Below are positions 7,978 to 15,963 of a stretch of DNA of 35,531 bases, one piece after another. Below the pieces are notes generated by a model. It ran no database searches, was not told the DNA's origin, and saw only the letters and a list, made by a program, of their open reading frames with translations. The stretch comes from Anaerolineae bacterium (GTDB lineage Bacteria; Chloroflexota; Anaerolineae; Anaerolineales; Anaerolineaceae): NCBI GenBank assembly GCA_021287005.1, contig JAJTBH010000002.1:1-35531 (forward strand), read 5' to 3'. Position numbers and translations under genes: made by a program. The first letter of the stretch is position 1. The number at the start of each line of letters is the position of its first letter.

Positions 7978-8997
7978 TTAAACCAGCCAACAGGCATCTT
8001 CGGGGAAATGAATATCATAATTATCGCCAACATGGGGAATGATCTGTTTATGTTCGTTAAACATATCCATAGTGCAGGTCAGCCCGCTCATATCGACTTT
8101 AACGCGGATGATGGAACCGAGGTAAGAAACACTTTCCACTTTGCCGCGTAAATTATTATGACCGTCTTGATGACCGGGATTAATTTCTTCGGGGCGAATG
8201 GCCAGGCGCGGCGCTTCAGCCGGTAATGGCTGGTTGCTGCGGCCGCCGGCGCGCACCAATTGCCCGTCGAAGCTCACCAGACGTTGATTGGGATCTACAA
8301 TTTTGACAGGAATCAGATTTAATTGACCGACAAAAGAGGCTACAAATTCGGTGGCCGGATAGTTGTAGATTTCAAAAGGTTTGCCTACCTGTTCAATTTT
8401 GCCGTGGCTCATCACAACCACCCGGTCTGAGAGGGAAAGCGCTTCTTCCTGGTCGTGGGTGACATAAATGGTGGTAATGCCCATTTTTTGCTGAATGCGC
8501 CGGATTTCCTGGCGCAGTTCAACGCGGATTTTGGCGTCCAACGCTGAAAGCGGCTCGTCAAGCAACAGCACCTGGGGATTCATTGCCAGAGCGCGCGCCA
8601 GAGCCACACGCTGCTGCTGCCCACCCGATAACTGGCCGGGATAACGCGAGCCGTAACTTTCAAGATGAATTAAAGCCAGCATTTCCTCAACGCGTGTTTT
8701 AATCTCGTTTTTGGGTTTCCAGGCGATTTTTAAACCATAGCCAATATTATCGGCCACCGTCATGTTGGGGAATAAAGCGTAAGATTGAAAAACCATGCCT
8801 ACTTTACGTTTATTGGGGGGCACGTAGGTCATATCCTGCCCGGCAATCGTGATAGCGCCGGCAGTGGGCATTTCAAAACCACCCACCATTCGCAGGGTGG
8901 TGGTTTTGCCGCAGCCGCTGGGGCCCAGGTTAAAATCGTGCACGGCAACCGTATTGTCAAAAGATTTGTTGACATGAGTAAGTTCAAGAAAAGCCAT
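7978..8997 (-). CDS. phnT: AEP ABC importer ATP-binding protein (PhnT/PotA-like) with a deletion before the P-loop
   Basis: This is a PotA/PhnT-type ATPase: Walker A GPSGCGKTT (residues 25-33), Q-loop MVFQSYALFPNMTV, signature LSGGQQQRVALARAL, Walker B LLLDEPLSALD, H-loop TIYVTHDQEEA, then a C-terminal TOBE domain with AIRPEEI. I place the start at the ATG at 8997, where MAFLELTHVNKSF matches family N-termini and GAGG lies 8 nt upstream. The P-loop follows VAVHDFNL directly. Aligned with PotA from FD to the P-loop, the 11 residues holding the GEF..LL strand are absent. The frame stays open, so this is a 33-bp in-frame deletion or an assembly collapse. Loss of that strand would be expected to damage nucleotide binding. 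Confidence 0.88.
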   Translation of the reverse strand: MAFLELTHVNKSFDNTVAVHDFNLGPSGCGKTTTLRMVGGFEMPTAGAITIAGQDMTYVPPNKRKVGMVFQSYALFPNMTVADNIGYGLKIAWKPKNEIKTRVEEMLALIHLESYGSRYPGQLSGGQQQRVALARALAMNPQVLLLDEPLSALDAKIRVELRQEIRRIQQKMGITTIYVTHDQEEALSLSDRVVVMSHGKIEQVGKPFEIYNYPATEFVASFVGQLNLIPVKIVDPNQRLVSFDGQLVRAGGRSNQPLPAEAPRLAIRPEEINPGHQDGHNNLRGKVESVSYLGSIIRVKVDMSGLTCTMDMFNEHKQIIPHVGDNYDIHFPEDACWLV

Positions 8998-9014
8998 AAG
9001 TAATAACCTCGTTT

Positions 9015-9821
9015 CTAACGACCGGTGATTTGCCGGTTGGAAACACCGCGACTGAAAAACTGGATGGCTCCCAGACAAATCCAGGTCAGACCGTAACTGA
9101 GAATAGCCAGAGCGGCAGGTTCATAAGCACGGTCGCGGCCTACCAATACCATGTAAGGTCCCAGGGCGGGGCGTACCAAAAAGTCACCCAGAATAAGTTC
9201 GCCAATAACCAGGGCAAAAGTGATTAATGCGCCGCTTAAAATGGCAATGCGCATGTTGGGCAAAATGACATTTAACAAAATCTGAAGCCAGTTTGCACCC
9301 AGGCTTTGGGCGGCTTCGGTCAGTGTACGCACATCTATCGAACGCATGCCCACATCAATGGCGCGATACATATAAGGCATTGAAAGCACCACATAACCGG
9401 CAGTAATTAAAATATCGGTTTTAAATGGGTCCAGCGTCATTTGAAAAGGAGGACGGCTGAACGTGCGAATCAGGCCGAATACATAAACGATCACCGGAAT
9501 GATAAAAGGCAAAATGGTAATGATTTCAATAACCGGGCGCAGTTTTGGCATTTTAAGATACATCCAGTAGACGGTGGGTAAAAACAATGCCGTGCTGACG
9601 ATAACGGTAATCATCCCCATGATGGCGGAATAACGAAAACTATCCAAAAACTTGGGGTCGGAAAGCACAACTTCATAAGCCTTCAAGCTGATGATTCCGC
9701 GCTGCATGCGCAGCGAAAAATCCAGCGTGCCATACATGGGCACGAAAAAATACAATAAACCCAGTGTGCCCCAAAAGAGAGCCCAAAAATCATAACGTTT
9801 TGTTTTCATGACTTTAGCCAT
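9015..9821 (-). CDS. phnV: AEP ABC importer permease 2 (PhnV-like)
   Basis: This inner-membrane permease of the PotC/PhnV type has about six membrane segments. The ATPase-contact EAA loop is EAAQSLGANW followed by LLNVILPN. The start is ambiguous. The ATG at 9821 overlaps the upstream permease by 16 nt; the ATG at 9809 overlaps its stop as ATGA and would drop four residues. Neither has a strong SD, so translational coupling is likely. The substrate (2-aminoethylphosphonate) is inferred from phnW and phnX in the same operon, because sequence alone cannot separate it from polyamine or iron transporters. Confidence 0.88.
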   Translation of the reverse strand: MAKVMKTKRYDFWALFWGTLGLLYFFVPMYGTLDFSLRMQRGIISLKAYEVVLSDPKFLDSFRYSAIMGMITVIVSTALFLPTVYWMYLKMPKLRPVIEIITILPFIIPVIVYVFGLIRTFSRPPFQMTLDPFKTDILITAGYVVLSMPYMYRAIDVGMRSIDVRTLTEAAQSLGANWLQILLNVILPNMRIAILSGALITFALVIGELILGDFLVRPALGPYMVLVGRDRAYEPAALAILSYGLTWICLGAIQFFSRGVSNRQITGR

Positions 9822-10741
9822 TTCACTGTTTGGCGCTGCAGAATGGTATAACCGACAATACAAACGCTCATAATGACCACCATTCCCAGTGCCAGAGCGT
9901 ACCCTTCATTGGGGTTGTTTAATACATCCCCTCGAATCTGTTGACCGATCAAAATTGTCACCAGATAAATGCTGCCGCCGGTTAAAGCCTGGGCGGTGGC
10001 AAAGGCGCCAAAAGCGCTGGAGAACAATAAAATCATGGCGCCCAGAATGGAAGGCCACAAAACGGGCAGGCCGACATACCACCAATACTGCCAGCCGGTG
10101 GCGCCCAGATTATCCGACGCTTCACGCCATTCCTTTTTTAATCCTTCCAGAGCAGGCGTGATGGTTAATACCATTAACGGAAATTGGAAATAAAGATAAG
10201 CCAGGGTTAAACCTAATACACTGTAGAGGTTAAAACCGGCTTCATAAATATCAAACGGACAGTATTGTTGGTGGGCGGGGCTGGTGTAACAGATATTTCT
10301 GAGGAAAGCGGTGATAAAACCGGTATGGCCGATGGTGGCGATGAAGGCAAAGGCCAGCGGCACGCCGCCAAAATTGGCTGCCAGACCGGAAAAAGTCATT
10401 AATATATTACGCATCCATTTGGGTGTTTTGCCAATTGTGATGGCATAAGCAATAAAAAAACCGAAAATTCCCCCTGCCAGCGACGTGATCAAGCTGACCT
10501 GCAAACTGATGCCATAAGATTTAAGCACATACGGGTTAAACATGACCTGGATGTTTTCAAACGTAAAATTTCCCTTAGTGTCCTGAAAGGCACCGATAAA
10601 AAGGTTCGTGGAGGGCACAATTACAAAAAAAACGATAAATGCAAAAAAAGGGAGAAAGCCGATCCAGGGGCCGAACCGCTCAAAAAGAGGGGATCGTTTG
10701 ATATTTTTATTAATGGAAGGAGGGGAAGAAGATTGAGTCAT
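9806..10741 (-). CDS. phnU: AEP ABC importer permease 1 (PhnU-like)
   Basis: This permease of 311 residues has six predicted membrane segments. The first is WIGFLPFFAFIVFFVIV, and the EAA-type loop WREASDNLGATGW lies before the fifth. I take the ATG at 10741 because MTQSSSPP gives a short cytoplasmic N-terminus. An ATG at 10804 would translate through an intercistronic hairpin. No good SD precedes either candidate. It is the first permease after the binding-protein gene and overlaps the second permease, as expected for heterodimeric PotB/PotC-like pairs. Confidence 0.88.
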   Translation of the reverse strand: MTQSSSPPSINKNIKRSPLFERFGPWIGFLPFFAFIVFFVIVPSTNLFIGAFQDTKGNFTFENIQVMFNPYVLKSYGISLQVSLITSLAGGIFGFFIAYAITIGKTPKWMRNILMTFSGLAANFGGVPLAFAFIATIGHTGFITAFLRNICYTSPAHQQYCPFDIYEAGFNLYSVLGLTLAYLYFQFPLMVLTITPALEGLKKEWREASDNLGATGWQYWWYVGLPVLWPSILGAMILLFSSAFGAFATAQALTGGSIYLVTILIGQQIRGDVLNNPNEGYALALGMVVIMSVCIVGYTILQRQTVKWLKS

Positions 10742-10760
10742 AGTTATATATGAGAGAGGG

Positions 10761-10789
10761 CGTGGCCTGGAAAAATACTCCAGACCACG
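10761..10789 (-). promoter_or_regulatory. Intercistronic hairpin between binding-protein and permease genes
   Basis: 10761-10770 pairs with 10780-10789 around a 9-nt loop; on the minus-strand RNA the only imperfection is a U-G wobble. No U-run follows. Such stems after binding-protein genes often stabilise or partly terminate the upstream message, giving more binding protein than permease. That role is inferred from position. Confidence 0.5.
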
Positions 10790-10815
10790 TCCTGAATGAA
10801 CCATCCGCTATAAAA

Positions 10816-12078
10816 TTATTGAGCTTTGATATCCAGACCTACAACCTTGTCCCATTGATCTTTGATCAGTTCGCGGGCAGCGGTGAGCTGGTCGCCGCTG
10901 GGAACAACGGAAGAGGTGAGCAGAGCAGGATCGGGCAGTTTGGCTTTCAGATCATCGGTGATGATTTTGCGTTCGGTCAGGTCGGCCAGGCGGGCGGGGG
11001 CGCAGTAGCCTTTAACCCAGGTCAATTGACCTTCGTCTGAATAGATGTATTCCTGCCAGAGGCGGGCGGCAGCCGGGTGCGGAGCATAAGCGCTGACGGC
11101 CTGGTAGTAATAACCACCCCAGTTTACATCGGTGGGGTACACGATTTCGATGTTCGGGTTGCCGGCGAAGTTGTCTTTATTGGCATAAGCGTTCCATGAC
11201 CACTGGAAGGTGATGGGGGTTTCGCCCTTGGCGATCGGGCCGGAGTCGGCGATAAGAGGAAGCAGATTGCCTTTGGTATTTAACTCTTTGAAGAAATCGA
11301 GACCGGGCTGGATATCATCCAGGGAACCGCCATTGGCGATGGCAGCCGCATAAACGGTCTGGGCAGCCTGGTTTGAAGCGCGAGGATCGCCGGCCAGGGC
11401 AACTTTGCCCTTGTATTTGGGATCAAGCAGATCTTTGTAGGTTTTGGGCAGTTCTTTGATCACATCGGAATTGATTTCAAAAACCATCACGCCGCTATAA
11501 TCGACATAATAAAAACCGTCGGGGTCATTGGTACCTTCAATGGTATCCCAGGTGGTAACTTTATAGGGAGCCAGCAGATTTTCGCTCTTGGCCAGAGGAC
11601 CATAAGCAGGACCAACGTCGATCACATCCGGAGCCTGGGGACCCTTGTTGTCTTTGTTATCCTTGATGGCCTGAATTTCATCGGCTGAACCGCCATCCGG
11701 ATTGAGGGAATTAACTTTGATGCCGTATTTGGCAGAGAAATTATCCATCATTTCGCCATAATTACACCAATCACGCGGCAGGGTAATGACGTTTAATTCT
11801 TTTTCAGCCTGAGCGGCGGCAACCAATGCATCCATACCGCCGGCTTCTTCTGCGGATGTAACTTTGCTGAAATCAGCGGCAGCGGCGGGAGCTGCTTCGG
11901 CGGTGGTGGGGGCGGTAGTGGTAGCTTCGGCGGTGGGAGCGGTGGTGGCAGCTTCAGCAGCCGGGGCGGCGGGGGCTGCAGCAGGGGTTGCGGCGGGGCT
12001 GCTGCAAGCTGATAATACAGAAGTGGTGATGATCATAAAACTGATCAACGCCATAAACTTGCGTTTATTGTCGAACAT
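10816..12078 (-). CDS. phnS: AEP ABC importer substrate-binding lipoprotein (PhnS-like)
   Basis: The 420-residue protein starts with a lipoprotein signal peptide ending in LSAC, which places the lipidated cysteine at residue 25. An Ala/Thr/Pro-rich linker of about 45 residues precedes an extracellular periplasmic-binding fold of the spermidine/iron/AEP class (segments ITLPRDWCNYGEMM, DVIDVGPAYGPLAKS, ITFQWSWNAYA). AGGAGA lies 5 nt before the ATG. It is the first gene of the operon and should capture the ligand and deliver it to the two permeases. The AEP assignment rests on phnWX downstream; on its own the protein could be called a generic ABC solute-binding protein. Confidence 0.85.
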   Translation of the reverse strand: MFDNKRKFMALISFMIITTSVLSACSSPAATPAAAPAAPAAEAATTAPTAEATTTAPTTAEAAPAAAADFSKVTSAEEAGGMDALVAAAQAEKELNVITLPRDWCNYGEMMDNFSAKYGIKVNSLNPDGGSADEIQAIKDNKDNKGPQAPDVIDVGPAYGPLAKSENLLAPYKVTTWDTIEGTNDPDGFYYVDYSGVMVFEINSDVIKELPKTYKDLLDPKYKGKVALAGDPRASNQAAQTVYAAAIANGGSLDDIQPGLDFFKELNTKGNLLPLIADSGPIAKGETPITFQWSWNAYANKDNFAGNPNIEIVYPTDVNWGGYYYQAVSAYAPHPAAARLWQEYIYSDEGQLTWVKGYCAPARLADLTERKIITDDLKAKLPDPALLTSSVVPSGDQLTAARELIKDQWDKVVGLDIKAQ

Positions 12079-12120
12079 ATTCTCTCCTATTAATTGATTG
12101 ATGAGTTAAATTCAAGCTTC

Positions 12121-12126
12121 ATTATA
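12121..12126 (-). promoter_or_regulatory. -10 element of the phn operon
   Basis: On the minus strand this reads TATAAT, 43 nt before the phnS start codon, which would put the transcript start near 12114. The -35 region at the right spacing (ATTTTC) is poor, which suggests an activator. An inverted repeat lies just upstream at 12159-12186. Confidence 0.45.
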
Positions 12127-12158
12127 AGGAGTGAACTTTGTGGGAAAATTGACGATTG

Positions 12159-12186
12159 ATTAATGTTTTAATATGGAATCATTAAT
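12159..12186. repeat. Inverted repeat upstream of the phn promoter, possible operator
   Basis: ATTAATG (12159-12165) and CATTAAT (12180-12186) form a perfect 7-bp dyad with a 14-nt spacer. It lies about 45-72 nt upstream of the presumed phn transcript start, an activator-like position. The region is AT-rich, so chance is a real alternative. Confidence 0.3.
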
Positions 12187-12212
12187 GAATGATTTAAAGG
12201 TTAAAAAATTCG

Positions 12213-12218
12213 TATAAT
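12213..12218 (+). promoter_or_regulatory. -10 element of the small membrane protein gene
   Basis: A perfect TATAAT lies 45 nt before the ATG at 12264. No convincing -35 hexamer is seen at 16-18 nt. GGGGGA lies about 6 nt before the ATG. Confidence 0.4.
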
Positions 12219-12263
12219 TAAAAGATAATTTTCTCAAATGAACGAATATATAAGGGGGATTCT

Positions 12264-12758
12264 ATGAAAGAATTATTAAAAGACCCGTTGGAAGTTGATG
12301 ATGTTGAATTTGACCGCCAAAAAAGCCTGTATTTAATGATCAGAGAACAGATTACGCATGAAGATGAATTAATTAACGAACGCATCGGTTGGAGTTTAAC
12401 ATCACAAGGTTTTTTATTTATCGCTTACACCGGGTTATTAAATCTGGACATCAAGTCGGTTGTATTTGGCGCTTTTTTACCATCAATCATCGCTTTTTTA
12501 GGCATAATTTTATGTCTTACGGCTTACAGCGGTGTGGCTTCGGCGATTGCGTCACTGGAGCGTATTCATAAATACGCAAGGGAAAGATTTAACATGGATG
12601 TTGATGGTGGAATAAATATGAAGTTCCCATATATATCCGGAGCCGATGCCCTCTCATGGAATAAAATATTTGGGGCGAATGTGGCTATCAGATCCATCCC
12701 AATATTGTTCAGCGCGGCCTGGTTGTTATTATTCTGTGTTCCTTTTTTTATTAAGTAA
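12264..12758 (+). CDS. Uncharacterised small membrane protein (three predicted membrane segments)
   Basis: I do not recognise a named family with certainty. The 164-residue protein has a charged N-terminal helix of about 45 residues (rich in D, E, R, K) followed by INERIGWSLTSQGFLFIAY, which leads into the first membrane segment. A second segment follows near residue 75-95, then a cytoplasmic-looking stretch with basic residues and a last hydrophobic segment at the C-terminus. The ERIxW...QGxLFxAY pattern is one I associate with small uncharacterised bacterial membrane proteins, without known function. It is monocistronic, has a GGGGGA SD and a TATAAT upstream, and ends before a strong hairpin. 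Divergent from phnS, it need not be linked to phosphonate use. Confidence 0.75.
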   Translation: MKELLKDPLEVDDVEFDRQKSLYLMIREQITHEDELINERIGWSLTSQGFLFIAYTGLLNLDIKSVVFGAFLPSIIAFLGIILCLTAYSGVASAIASLERIHKYARERFNMDVDGGINMKFPYISGADALSWNKIFGANVAIRSIPILFSAAWLLLFCVPFFIK

Positions 12759-12822
12759 CCCCTGTTTATAAACAATCAGGTGTTTTGGAAGCGCAGGTCT
12801 TAAACCCCCGGCCATTCAGATA

Positions 12823-12860
12823 AAACGCCAGGGTGAAGTTTTAATTCAACCCTGGCGTTT
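12823..12860. terminator. Bidirectional terminator between the membrane protein gene and apbE
   Basis: A 12-bp perfect stem (12823-12834 with 12849-12860) has A-rich and T-rich outer ends and further partial pairing inside the loop. It sits between convergent genes. Confidence 0.75.
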
Positions 12861-12945
12861 ATCAGTATCAACACGCAAAACGAATGGTGAAATGCGGGCT
12901 GTGTTGATCGCCTTGCATGTATGATCTTTATGTATGGGTTTAACT

Positions 12946-13869
12946 TTAAGGGGTATTCTCCAGAATTACAAAGTTAAACCCGGTGGTATAGCTGATTTTT
13001 CCATCCCGTTCCAAATAAACGGCATGGACGTGGAAACGCTCCGCAAGGTTTAAGCCCTGCTCCGGGCCCAACACAAACAAGGCTGTGGTTAAGCCATCGG
13101 CCAGCAGCGAGTTTTTGCTACAGACTGTAACGCAGTCCACGCCATTCTGCACCGGCCACCCTGTTCGTGGGTCGACGATATGGTGGTAGCGCACGCCGTT
13201 GACATAAAATCCTCGTTCATAGACGCCGCTTGTAACCACACTTTCATCCGAACAGGGCACCGCCGCCCAGCATTTTTTGCCATGCTCTCCGGCAGGGTGC
13301 TGTAGGCCTACGATCCAGGGTGTTCCGTCCGGCTTACTACCCAGGGTTACCACAGTGCCTCCGAAGTTCAGAATGGCACGGAAAACGCCTCTTTCCCTGA
13401 GGAAATCTGCAATTCGGTCTGTAATGTAACCCTTCGCGATTCCGCCCAGGTCAATTTCCATCCCGGCAGGCACCGTGACGGCATCTCCTTGCAGTTTGAT
13501 TTTTGAACAGTCGGCATGGGAGATCAAAGTTTTTATGCTTTCTCCGTCTGGCACTTTTGCTTCTCCGCTTGTAAATCGCCACAAATTGATGACAGGTCCT
13601 ACTGCAATGTTAAAAGCGCCTTGCGAAGCTTCACTGATTTCTGCCGCTGTTTTTAAAATGGTCAGAGTGTGTTGGCTAACGGGAACCGGTTCTCCACCCG
13701 CATGATTGATTCTCCACACATCACTGCCCTCGACGGTTTTGCTCAAAAGAGCGTTGTAAAAAGCGCATTGGTCCATGGCTTGTTGCAACAGGCTCTGCTC
13801 ACACCAGGCACTGATGGTATTAAACGTGTCGAAATATTTTCCGCCGACAGTTTGCATCGAATCACTCAA
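12946..13869 (-). CDS. apbE: FAD:protein FMN transferase ApbE
   Basis: ApbE transfers FMN from FAD onto a Ser/Thr in a target flavodoxin-like FMN-binding domain, using Mg2+. The family motifs are present: MEIDLGGIAKGYITDR, LNFGGTVVTLG, YHHIVDPRTGWP, and the C-terminal metal/flavin site LLADGLTTALFV. The chosen start is the TTG at 13869, because GAGG lies 7 nt before it; the ATG at 13857 has no SD. No signal peptide or lipobox is visible, unlike many ApbE proteins that act outside the membrane. The gene is 56 nt downstream of a flavoprotein with an FMN-binding domain, its probable target, in the same operon. Confidence 0.93.
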   Translation of the reverse strand: MSDSMQTVGGKYFDTFNTISAWCEQSLLQQAMDQCAFYNALLSKTVEGSDVWRINHAGGEPVPVSQHTLTILKTAAEISEASQGAFNIAVGPVINLWRFTSGEAKVPDGESIKTLISHADCSKIKLQGDAVTVPAGMEIDLGGIAKGYITDRIADFLRERGVFRAILNFGGTVVTLGSKPDGTPWIVGLQHPAGEHGKKCWAAVPCSDESVVTSGVYERGFYVNGVRYHHIVDPRTGWPVQNGVDCVTVCSKNSLLADGLTTALFVLGPEQGLNLAERFHVHAVYLERDGKISYTTGFNFVILENTP

Positions 13870-13925
13870 AGCGTTTCCTCGTTTCGCAAAAACAAGTTTA
13901 TTCCTGACCGGTGAAAAAACTTCCT

Positions 13926-15890
13926 TTATTTGGCAGCTTCGGCCAGGCAGGATTCAACAGCGGTACGGAAACCGTTGGAGGTCGCAGTAGCGCCGGCGAC
14001 TGTATCCACGTTAATAACAGCCGGGATCAGCACATCTTGCATGGCTTCCACACCGATGTAGGAGGTTTCCAGTTCGTTGGTCTGGGTAATCTCTGCAATT
14101 TTGCCGCCGCTGATGGTGACGTTGACGGTGATATTGCCAAACATACCGCGGGATGTGGCCTGGTAGGTGCCGTCTTTGAGGTCTTTGGGATTCTTCCAGC
14201 TATTTACGATCACAGAGGGAGACGTATCGCCGTCGGTTTTGATGGCGCCCGTTTTGGCGGAACCGATATATTCGGCGGCATTAATGGCAGCATAGCGGCC
14301 TGAATTGACATTGTTGGCGTTGGTACCGCCGGGCACGTTGATGGTGTAAATGTTGGGCCAGAGTTCGGCGGAATCAACACCCACAGCGTACAGACCCGGA
14401 ATGGCCTGCTCGTTGGCGTCAACACATTCGAACTTGCGGTTAACATGGATGCCGCCAAATGTGACCATAACGGCCTGGGGAATATAAATGAAGTAGTAGG
14501 GCGGATTCTTCAGCTCGTGCAGGTATTTGGCCGGTTTGCCGTAATCGCTGTCTTCACCATTCTGGCAGATTTCATTATAGTGATTAATCGTATTCAGCAG
14601 TGTTTCTTCTTTGATTTCCGGAATGGCTGCGCAGACTTTCTTAACCAGGCCATCGATGGTGTTGTCCGTGAAGGCGTCGCCAAAGGGGTTGCTGCTAAAA
14701 CGTTCTTCCATCTGAGCGATGTCTTCTTCGGCGGTCTTGGCAGGGAAGGCAATATTTTTTACGTTTTGTTCAAAAGCGGCGCGGTCAAAAATGGAATAGG
14801 TCTTCTGGTGAGCCAGAGTCGGGATCATCAAGGCCATCCAGTTTTCATCACCGGAATTCTCGGCACAGATACGTTCGCCTTTTTCGTTGACCCAGATGTT
14901 ATCGGCGCTGTGCGAACCGACTACCAGACCATTGCCTGAACCGAATGTGCCATATTCGCCGCCCGGGGCGCCCGAAACTGTCAGTTGGAATAAACCGGAG
15001 AAACGATCCAGACGATCGGTGCCGCCAACTTCTTTGACCATGCGCAGAGCATCGCCGTTAAATCCGGAGAGGAAACGCACCACATTTTTGACATCAGCAA
15101 AGTGGCCTCTTGCCAGATATTCATTGTTGTTTGCAAAACCGCCGGTGCCGAAAATAACGGCTTTGGCATTAACCTGAATATAATCGCCGTTAACTTTTTG
15201 AGCGTAAACACCGACGATTTTTCCTTCTTTCACAATGAGTTTTTGGGCAGGTGTGTTGACTAAAATCTTAACGCCCAATTCTTCTGCTGCTGCCGTCATG
15301 GGGGGAGCATAATCGTGAGCGGCGCGATTCTCGCCAAACCAGTGGAAAGTTTTGTAATCGCCGCCATGATAATCATCGACAACACCGGTAAATTTAACGC
15401 CGTGATCCTTCAACCAGGCCACGTTGTCGCCGGAAGCTTTGATGAGATCCATCCAGCGCAGTCCATCCACGCGGTTATGATGGTAACCCATCTCGCGGGA
15501 TAAAACTTCGGAAGGTTCTACCGTGATGTTCATGTCTTTCTGCATCTGACTGCCCACGGCAAAAACGCCTTCGGTACCGCGGCCGCCGCCGCCCGTGCTG
15601 CCTGATTTTTCCAGGGCAATAACGCTCAGCTTCTGCTCTGCCGCAGATACGCAGGCAGCCAGACCTGACACGCCGCAGCCCACCACACATACATCACAAT
15701 CATAAGTGCCAACGGGCGTGATGACGGTGTCAGCGGCCGCTTCAGCGGGTTTCTCAGCGGAACTTTCCGTTGAGCCGCTCTTATTGCCGGCAACGGTTGG
15801 GGCGCAGCCGGGCATACCCATCATGGTAATTCCGGCTGCCGTTGCGGCAGCGCCCTTCAAAAAATCTTTACGTGAAATCTTAGTGCTCAT
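13926..15890 (-). CDS. Exported FAD/FMN flavoprotein reductase (fumarate/urocanate reductase-like)
   Basis: The 654-residue protein opens with a Tat-like signal, SRKDFLKG, with RK in place of RR, and a possible lipobox ending at Cys29 (MPGC). An FAD_binding_2 domain follows: CDVCVVGCGVSGLAA, GTGGFANN, and near 530 IPGLYAVGVDS. At the C-terminus (about 570-654) is an FMN_bind domain with VDTVAGATATSNG; Thr635 should receive FMN from the neighbouring ApbE. Family members reduce alpha,beta-unsaturated acids as respiratory acceptors at the cell surface. The Shewanella-type catalytic positions are not kept, since TFGG is not preceded by His and the usual GANR region reads NVPGGTNANN. The substrate is therefore unknown. 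GGAGG lies 6 nt before the ATG. Confidence 0.9.
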   Translation of the reverse strand: MSTKISRKDFLKGAAATAAGITMMGMPGCAPTVAGNKSGSTESSAEKPAEAAADTVITPVGTYDCDVCVVGCGVSGLAACVSAAEQKLSVIALEKSGSTGGGGRGTEGVFAVGSQMQKDMNITVEPSEVLSREMGYHHNRVDGLRWMDLIKASGDNVAWLKDHGVKFTGVVDDYHGGDYKTFHWFGENRAAHDYAPPMTAAAEELGVKILVNTPAQKLIVKEGKIVGVYAQKVNGDYIQVNAKAVIFGTGGFANNNEYLARGHFADVKNVVRFLSGFNGDALRMVKEVGGTDRLDRFSGLFQLTVSGAPGGEYGTFGSGNGLVVGSHSADNIWVNEKGERICAENSGDENWMALMIPTLAHQKTYSIFDRAAFEQNVKNIAFPAKTAEEDIAQMEERFSSNPFGDAFTDNTIDGLVKKVCAAIPEIKEETLLNTINHYNEICQNGEDSDYGKPAKYLHELKNPPYYFIYIPQAVMVTFGGIHVNRKFECVDANEQAIPGLYAVGVDSAELWPNIYTINVPGGTNANNVNSGRYAAINAAEYIGSAKTGAIKTDGDTSPSVIVNSWKNPKDLKDGTYQATSRGMFGNITVNVTISGGKIAEITQTNELETSYIGVEAMQDVLIPAVINVDTVAGATATSNGFRTAVESCLAEAAK

Positions 15891-15963
15891 GTAACCTCCA
15901 GGTAGAATTTTTAAAAAGAGTTCCCGATCATGAAACTCAATTTTTTATAATTTGGACGGCCTA

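Noticed and set aside
9822-9863. Extension of the second AEP permease to a TTG at 9863
   Set aside because: The added residues do not resemble permease N-termini, there is no SD, and the overlap with the upstream gene would grow to 58 nt.
12867-12908. 8-bp inverted repeat (ATCAACAC...GTGTTGAT) downstream of apbE
   Set aside because: The 26-nt spacer and lack of a U-run or nearby promoter make it no better than chance.
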